A stretch of 8,251 bases of DNA from Sphingomonadales bacterium (GTDB taxonomy: Bacteria > Pseudomonadota > Alphaproteobacteria > Sphingomonadales > Sphingomonadaceae), in contig JAGWUU010000138.1 in assembly GCA_028868335.1 (NCBI GenBank), positions 1-8,251 of the forward strand. The letters run 5' to 3'. The position numbers were made by a program, and so were the translations under genes. Position 1 is the stretch's first letter; every line of letters starts with the position of its first letter. The notes beneath the pieces are model-generated. The model was not told the DNA's origin. It was given only the letters and a program-made list of their open reading frames with translations, and ran no database searches. Below are positions 6,011 through 8,251 of this stretch, one piece after another.

Positions 6011-7465
6011 ATGACGGGTCGCGACGCCGCAAGTGCTGACGAAATGACCGTGGCGACACGGATCGATGAACTGCGTCCGCGGCTGGTGTCCGAACCTGCA
6101 CGGGTATCGGGCCTGACCGGGTTTCCCCGTTTCCATTCGCTGGAGCGGCGGCGCCTGCAATGCTACATGGCGCTGATCGTAGCCGACATGACCGCACTGT
6201 TTGCGGGGTTCTGCACCGCGGGCTACCTCTATCTTGGCGCCGACGGCATCGATCAGGCGGGCGTCCTGTCACAGCTTATCCTCCCGGTGTTCCTGACCAT
6301 CGCGCTCTACAACGGCGCCTATTCGATGGGGGCACTCCAGTCGGCGCGACTGGGCGGGCTGAAGGCGCTGACCGCACTCGGCATTTCTGCGGCGACAGTG
6401 GTGTTCATCGCCTTCTACACCAAGTCGAGCCTTGAATTCTCCCGCTTCATGTTTTCGTCGGGCGCCATTCTGTCCGGTGCCCTGCTGGTCTGGATGCGGC
6501 TGCAAATGCGCTATTTCGTGCGCTGGCGGTGCGGCGGCCGGGTGATCAACGAACTTGTGATCGTCGATGGCGGACCGCCAATCGATCTCGCGGGCGCGCA
6601 CCGAATAAACGTTCGCGAGCTTGGAATCGTGCCCGCGCTCGACAACCCCGATGCGCTGAATCGCATTGGCCTTGCCCTCGAGTCGGCCGATCGGGTGGTA
6701 GTCAGTTGCACTCCCGAGCGGCGCAGCGACTGGGCGACCGTCCTTCGTGGGGCGAACGTCTCCGGAGAGGTGATCGACGAAGCCGTGGCCGAGCTTGAAG
6801 CGCACGGGGCGCGGATTGCAGGTGGTTACGGATGGTTGCGCGTCTCGGTCGGCCCGCTCGGAATGCGCGCCCGGGCTACCAAGCGGATGCTCGATATTGC
6901 CGTGGCTGGGGGCGGATTGTTGCTGTCATCGCCGCTGCTTCTGATTGTAAGCCTGTTGATCCTGATCGAAGATGGCAGTCCGGTCCTGTTCGTCCAGCGC
7001 CGCGTCGGACGCGGCAATCGCTACTTCGACATGCTCAAATTCCGCTCGATGCGCAATGCCATGTGCGATCATGACGGGGCTCACTCCGCCGCCCGCGATG
7101 ACAAGCGCATAACCCGTATCGGGCGGTACATCCGCCGGTCCAGCATCGATGAACTTCCGCAACTTTTCAATGTATTGAAGGGAGAAATGTCGATGGTAGG
7201 CCCCCGCCCGCACGCGCTGGGATCGCAAGCGGGCGACAAGTTGTTCTGGGAGGTTGATGGCCGTTATTGGCGGCGTCACGCACTCAAGCCAGGTATGACG
7301 GGGCTTGCCCAGATCCGCGGCCTTCGTGGAGCGACGGAGAACGAGTCCGATCTGAAGACGCGCCTCAATGCCGATCTTGAATACCTCGACGGCTGGTCCT
7401 TGTGGAGAGATCTGAGCATAATCGTTCAGACGCTCAACGTGCTAGTCCACGATCGCGCCTACTGA
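6011..7465 (+). CDS. Polyprenyl-phosphate sugar-1-phosphate transferase (WcaJ/WbaP/SpsB-like)
   Basis: A 484-aa membrane enzyme expected to move a sugar-1-phosphate from a nucleotide sugar to undecaprenyl phosphate, the first step of exopolysaccharide or O-antigen unit synthesis. I start at the ATG at 6011 with GAGGAAG 5 bases upstream; an in-frame TTG at 5864 would overlap holA and add 49 low-complexity residues. Hydrophobic segments at about 53-75, 85-103, 118-138 and 146-163 precede a cytoplasmic Rossmann-like region (about 180-281). The bacterial sugar transferase domain spans about 288-481: KRMLD (291-295), a hydrophobic membrane hairpin (about 295-319), KFRSM (343-347), catalytic Asp380-Glu381 in the DELPQLFN block, GPRP (397-400), KPGMTGLAQI (426-435) and WSLWRD near the end. 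The sugar cannot be told from sequence; glucose is common in SpsB/GelB/WcaJ relatives. Confidence 0.92.
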   Translation: MTGRDAASADEMTVATRIDELRPRLVSEPARVSGLTGFPRFHSLERRRLQCYMALIVADMTALFAGFCTAGYLYLGADGIDQAGVLSQLILPVFLTIALYNGAYSMGALQSARLGGLKALTALGISAATVVFIAFYTKSSLEFSRFMFSSGAILSGALLVWMRLQMRYFVRWRCGGRVINELVIVDGGPPIDLAGAHRINVRELGIVPALDNPDALNRIGLALESADRVVVSCTPERRSDWATVLRGANVSGEVIDEAVAELEAHGARIAGGYGWLRVSVGPLGMRARATKRMLDIAVAGGGLLLSSPLLLIVSLLILIEDGSPVLFVQRRVGRGNRYFDMLKFRSMRNAMCDHDGAHSAARDDKRITRIGRYIRRSSIDELPQLFNVLKGEMSMVGPRPHALGSQAGDKLFWEVDGRYWRRHALKPGMTGLAQIRGLRGATENESDLKTRLNADLEYLDGWSLWRDLSIIVQTLNVLVHDRAY

Positions 7466-7475
7466 CCAGCCGACC

Positions 7476-7506
7476 ACTTTCAATTGCGGAATCGAAAGGC
7501 GAAAGT
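7476..7506 (+). terminator. Weak terminator-like hairpin after the sugar transferase
   Basis: ACTTTC (7476-7481) and GAAAGT (7501-7506) are reverse complements with a 19-base loop, and TTT follows directly. The stem is short and AT-rich, the loop is long and the T run has only four bases counting the stem's last T, so termination would be weak at best. A shorter alternative pairs CTTTC with GAAAG at 7494-7498. It begins 11 bases after the stop codon. Confidence 0.2.
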
Positions 7507-7610
7507 TTTAGCAATAAACTGACATATAATGATATTTTCTGCGATTCTGAGCCATATGTTGCAAAATTGGACATTCTTCCATATAGCCTTCGAAAGGTCG
7601 CAATGTTGGA
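7501..7610. promoter_or_regulatory. AT-rich intergenic island with exact TATAAT box
   Basis: In a window of very high GC, 7501-7560 contains 42 A/T of 60 bases, and the whole island 7501-7610 about 65% A/T. It holds an exact TATAAT at 7525-7530. I find no good -35 at 15-18 bases upstream (17 bases gives AAAGTT), so an activator may be needed. CATATA, CATATG and CATATA occur at 7523, 7553 and 7580. GANTC sites at 7489-7493 and 7543-7547 flank the -10 box. Transcription would start near 7537 and give a leader of about 80 bases for the exported protein gene at 7620. Such AT-rich upstream DNA is typical of sites bound by H-NS- or MucR-type silencers. Confidence 0.45.
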
Positions 7611-7623
7611 GGCTCGTTGGTGA
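7603..7623 (+). CDS. Possible 6-codon leader ORF coupled to the exported-protein gene
   Basis: ATG at 7603 opens a 6-codon ORF (MLEARW) that ends in TGA at 7621-7623. AAAGG (7593-7597) lies 5 bases upstream, a normal Shine-Dalgarno distance. The stop overlaps the GTG start of the next gene in GTGA, the same coupling form seen at lptE/holA. The GGAGG of the next gene lies inside this ORF. It may be a translated leader that controls access to that site, or chance. Confidence 0.25.
   Translation: MLEARW
7608..7612 (+). promoter_or_regulatory. Ribosome binding site deciding the GTG start at 7620
   Basis: GGAGG stands 7 bases before GTG at 7620 and 4 bases before the in-frame TTG at 7617. The distance and codon type favour GTG. 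Confidence 0.6.
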
Positions 7624-8072
7624 GCGCTCAGTTTATCGCAATTCTACTCAGCGTTGGTCTGGTCGGTGCCGCCGTCGCGGGGGCAGCGGACACTCGTGCC
7701 AGTGACGCAATCCCAGGCGCCACCAGCACGATGGGCGACAGTGGAAGCGGAAACGGCCTGCCCGCCAATGCGTGTCGGGTCGATGTAATTCGGACCGGAA
7801 CACCAGGTTCCGCCAATGTCGCTCGCCAGGTGCTCAATAATGGTCGGTGCGTCTGCATCGTGACAACCGGTGCTGCCCAGTCGAACGGTTCAGCCGAAGC
7901 CATCGTCGATGCCCTGCTGCGTGATCGCTCCTGCGAGGGGGCACCGCTGGCCGCTGCGACTGGCGCCAATTCCGTCACGGGCGGCGCTTCGGGCATGCTC
8001 TTGCCGGCCCTGATCGGTGGCGTCGCCATCACCGGTCTGATTGTATCCTTGGGGAAAAGCTCCAAAGGCTGA
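7620..8072 (+). CDS. Exported small protein of unknown function, four cysteines and a C-terminal membrane segment
   Basis: A 150-aa protein that I do not recognise as a named family. Residues 1-22 are a signal peptide with a likely cut near the AGA/AD junction; it has no lipobox Cys. A Gly/Ser/Asp-rich linker (about 23-48) leads to a compact domain with Cys52, Cys77, Cys79 and Cys105, spaced C-x24-C-x-C-x25-C, which would suit two disulfide bonds in the periplasm. It contains CVCIVTTG (77-84) and AEAIVDALLRDRSC (92-105). A second linker (about 110-124) precedes a Gly/Ala/Leu-rich hydrophobic stretch (about 126-144) and a short basic tail (K-S-S-K-G), which looks like a membrane anchor with the tail in the cytoplasm. 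Its place after a polysaccharide-initiating transferase suggests an envelope or polysaccharide role; this is inference from context. Confidence 0.75.
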   Translation: MSAQFIAILLSVGLVGAAVAGAADTRASDAIPGATSTMGDSGSGNGLPANACRVDVIRTGTPGSANVARQVLNNGRCVCIVTTGAAQSNGSAEAIVDALLRDRSCEGAPLAAATGANSVTGGASGMLLPALIGGVAITGLIVSLGKSSKG

Positions 8073-8251
8073 TCCGGCCTTCCCGCGGTACCTGCCGGTT
8101 CATGGACCCGCGGATGCAGGCTTGCGACGTTTCACCCGTCGAACACGCAATATATTGTGGGTAAAGCGTGCCTGCTATCTGGCCTCGCTTGATTCATGGT
8201 TCCCCAGCCTCGAATGGTCTGCGCGGTGCAGTCAATTCCGGACCTGCGACA
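8073..8251. other. Intergenic end of window with a possible gene start at 8168
   Basis: No confident gene. CCGCGG occurs at 8083-8088 and 8108-8113, and TATATT at 8151-8156 resembles a -10 box without a usable -35. On the plus strand GTG at 8168 opens a frame that stays open for 28 codons to the edge (starting VPAIWPRLIHGSP), and ATG at 8196 opens another frame that is also open to the edge. Neither has a good Shine-Dalgarno. No T-run terminator follows the exported-protein gene. Confidence 0.3.

Noticed and set aside
7488..7508. Possible EcfG (general stress sigma factor) promoter, GGAAT with a GTTT
   Set aside because: The spacer is about 12 bases, while the known spacing is about 16-17, and the -10 element is not CGTT.
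7402..7623. 73-aa open frame overlapping the 3' end of the sugar transferase
   Set aside because: The only early start lies inside the sugar transferase gene, and the part beyond it runs through the AT-rich regulatory island with no good start codon. Only the last six codons are kept as a separate weak candidate.
8129..8146. Sequence resembling half of a parS site (GTTTCAC followed by GAAC)
   Set aside because: The palindrome GTTTCACGTGAAAC is broken by five extra bases and mismatches; only three outer base pairs are symmetric.

Overview
The window reads as chromosomal DNA of a high-GC alphaproteobacterium, most likely a member of the Sphingomonadales (Sphingomonas, Novosphingobium or Erythrobacteraceae type). 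This placement is an inference. It rests on the gene order DUF3576 lipoprotein - leuS - lptE - holA, which I know as an alphaproteobacterial cluster, and on the sphingomonad flavour of the sugar transferase and of the 252-aa envelope protein.

Left part, minus strand (1-1001): the first 40 codons of an acetoacetyl-CoA reductase-like short-chain dehydrogenase (PhaB type, polyhydroxyalkanoate synthesis) run off the left edge. Upstream of it, on the same strand, lies a 252-aa uncharacterised envelope protein with one N-terminal hydrophobic helix and an outer-membrane-like C-terminus. The roughly 275-bp divergent region 1002-1276 carries back-to-back promoter candidates, a perfect 10-bp inverted repeat, further nested inverted repeats and a strong GC hairpin.

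Centre, plus strand (1277-5922): a conserved housekeeping operon encodes a DUF3576 lipoprotein, leucyl-tRNA synthetase, the LPS-assembly lipoprotein LptE and the delta subunit of DNA polymerase III. The leuS/lptE and lptE/holA junctions are 4-base start/stop overlaps (ATGA and GTGA), so these three genes are probably translationally coupled. The operon joins translation, replication and outer-membrane assembly.

Right part, plus strand (6011-8251): 88 bp after holA comes a polyprenyl-phosphate sugar-1-phosphate transferase of the WcaJ/WbaP/SpsB class, which would start a lipid-linked exopolysaccharide or O-antigen repeat unit. It is followed by a sharply AT-rich intergenic island (70% A/T over 7501-7560) with an exact TATAAT box, then by a 150-aa exported four-cysteine protein that I do not recognise, with a C-terminal membrane segment. 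The last 179 bp contain no confident gene; a possible gene start runs off the right edge. This right part is the most accessory-looking section and may be the beginning of a surface-polysaccharide locus. I see no tRNA, rRNA, CRISPR array, insertion sequence or phage gene.
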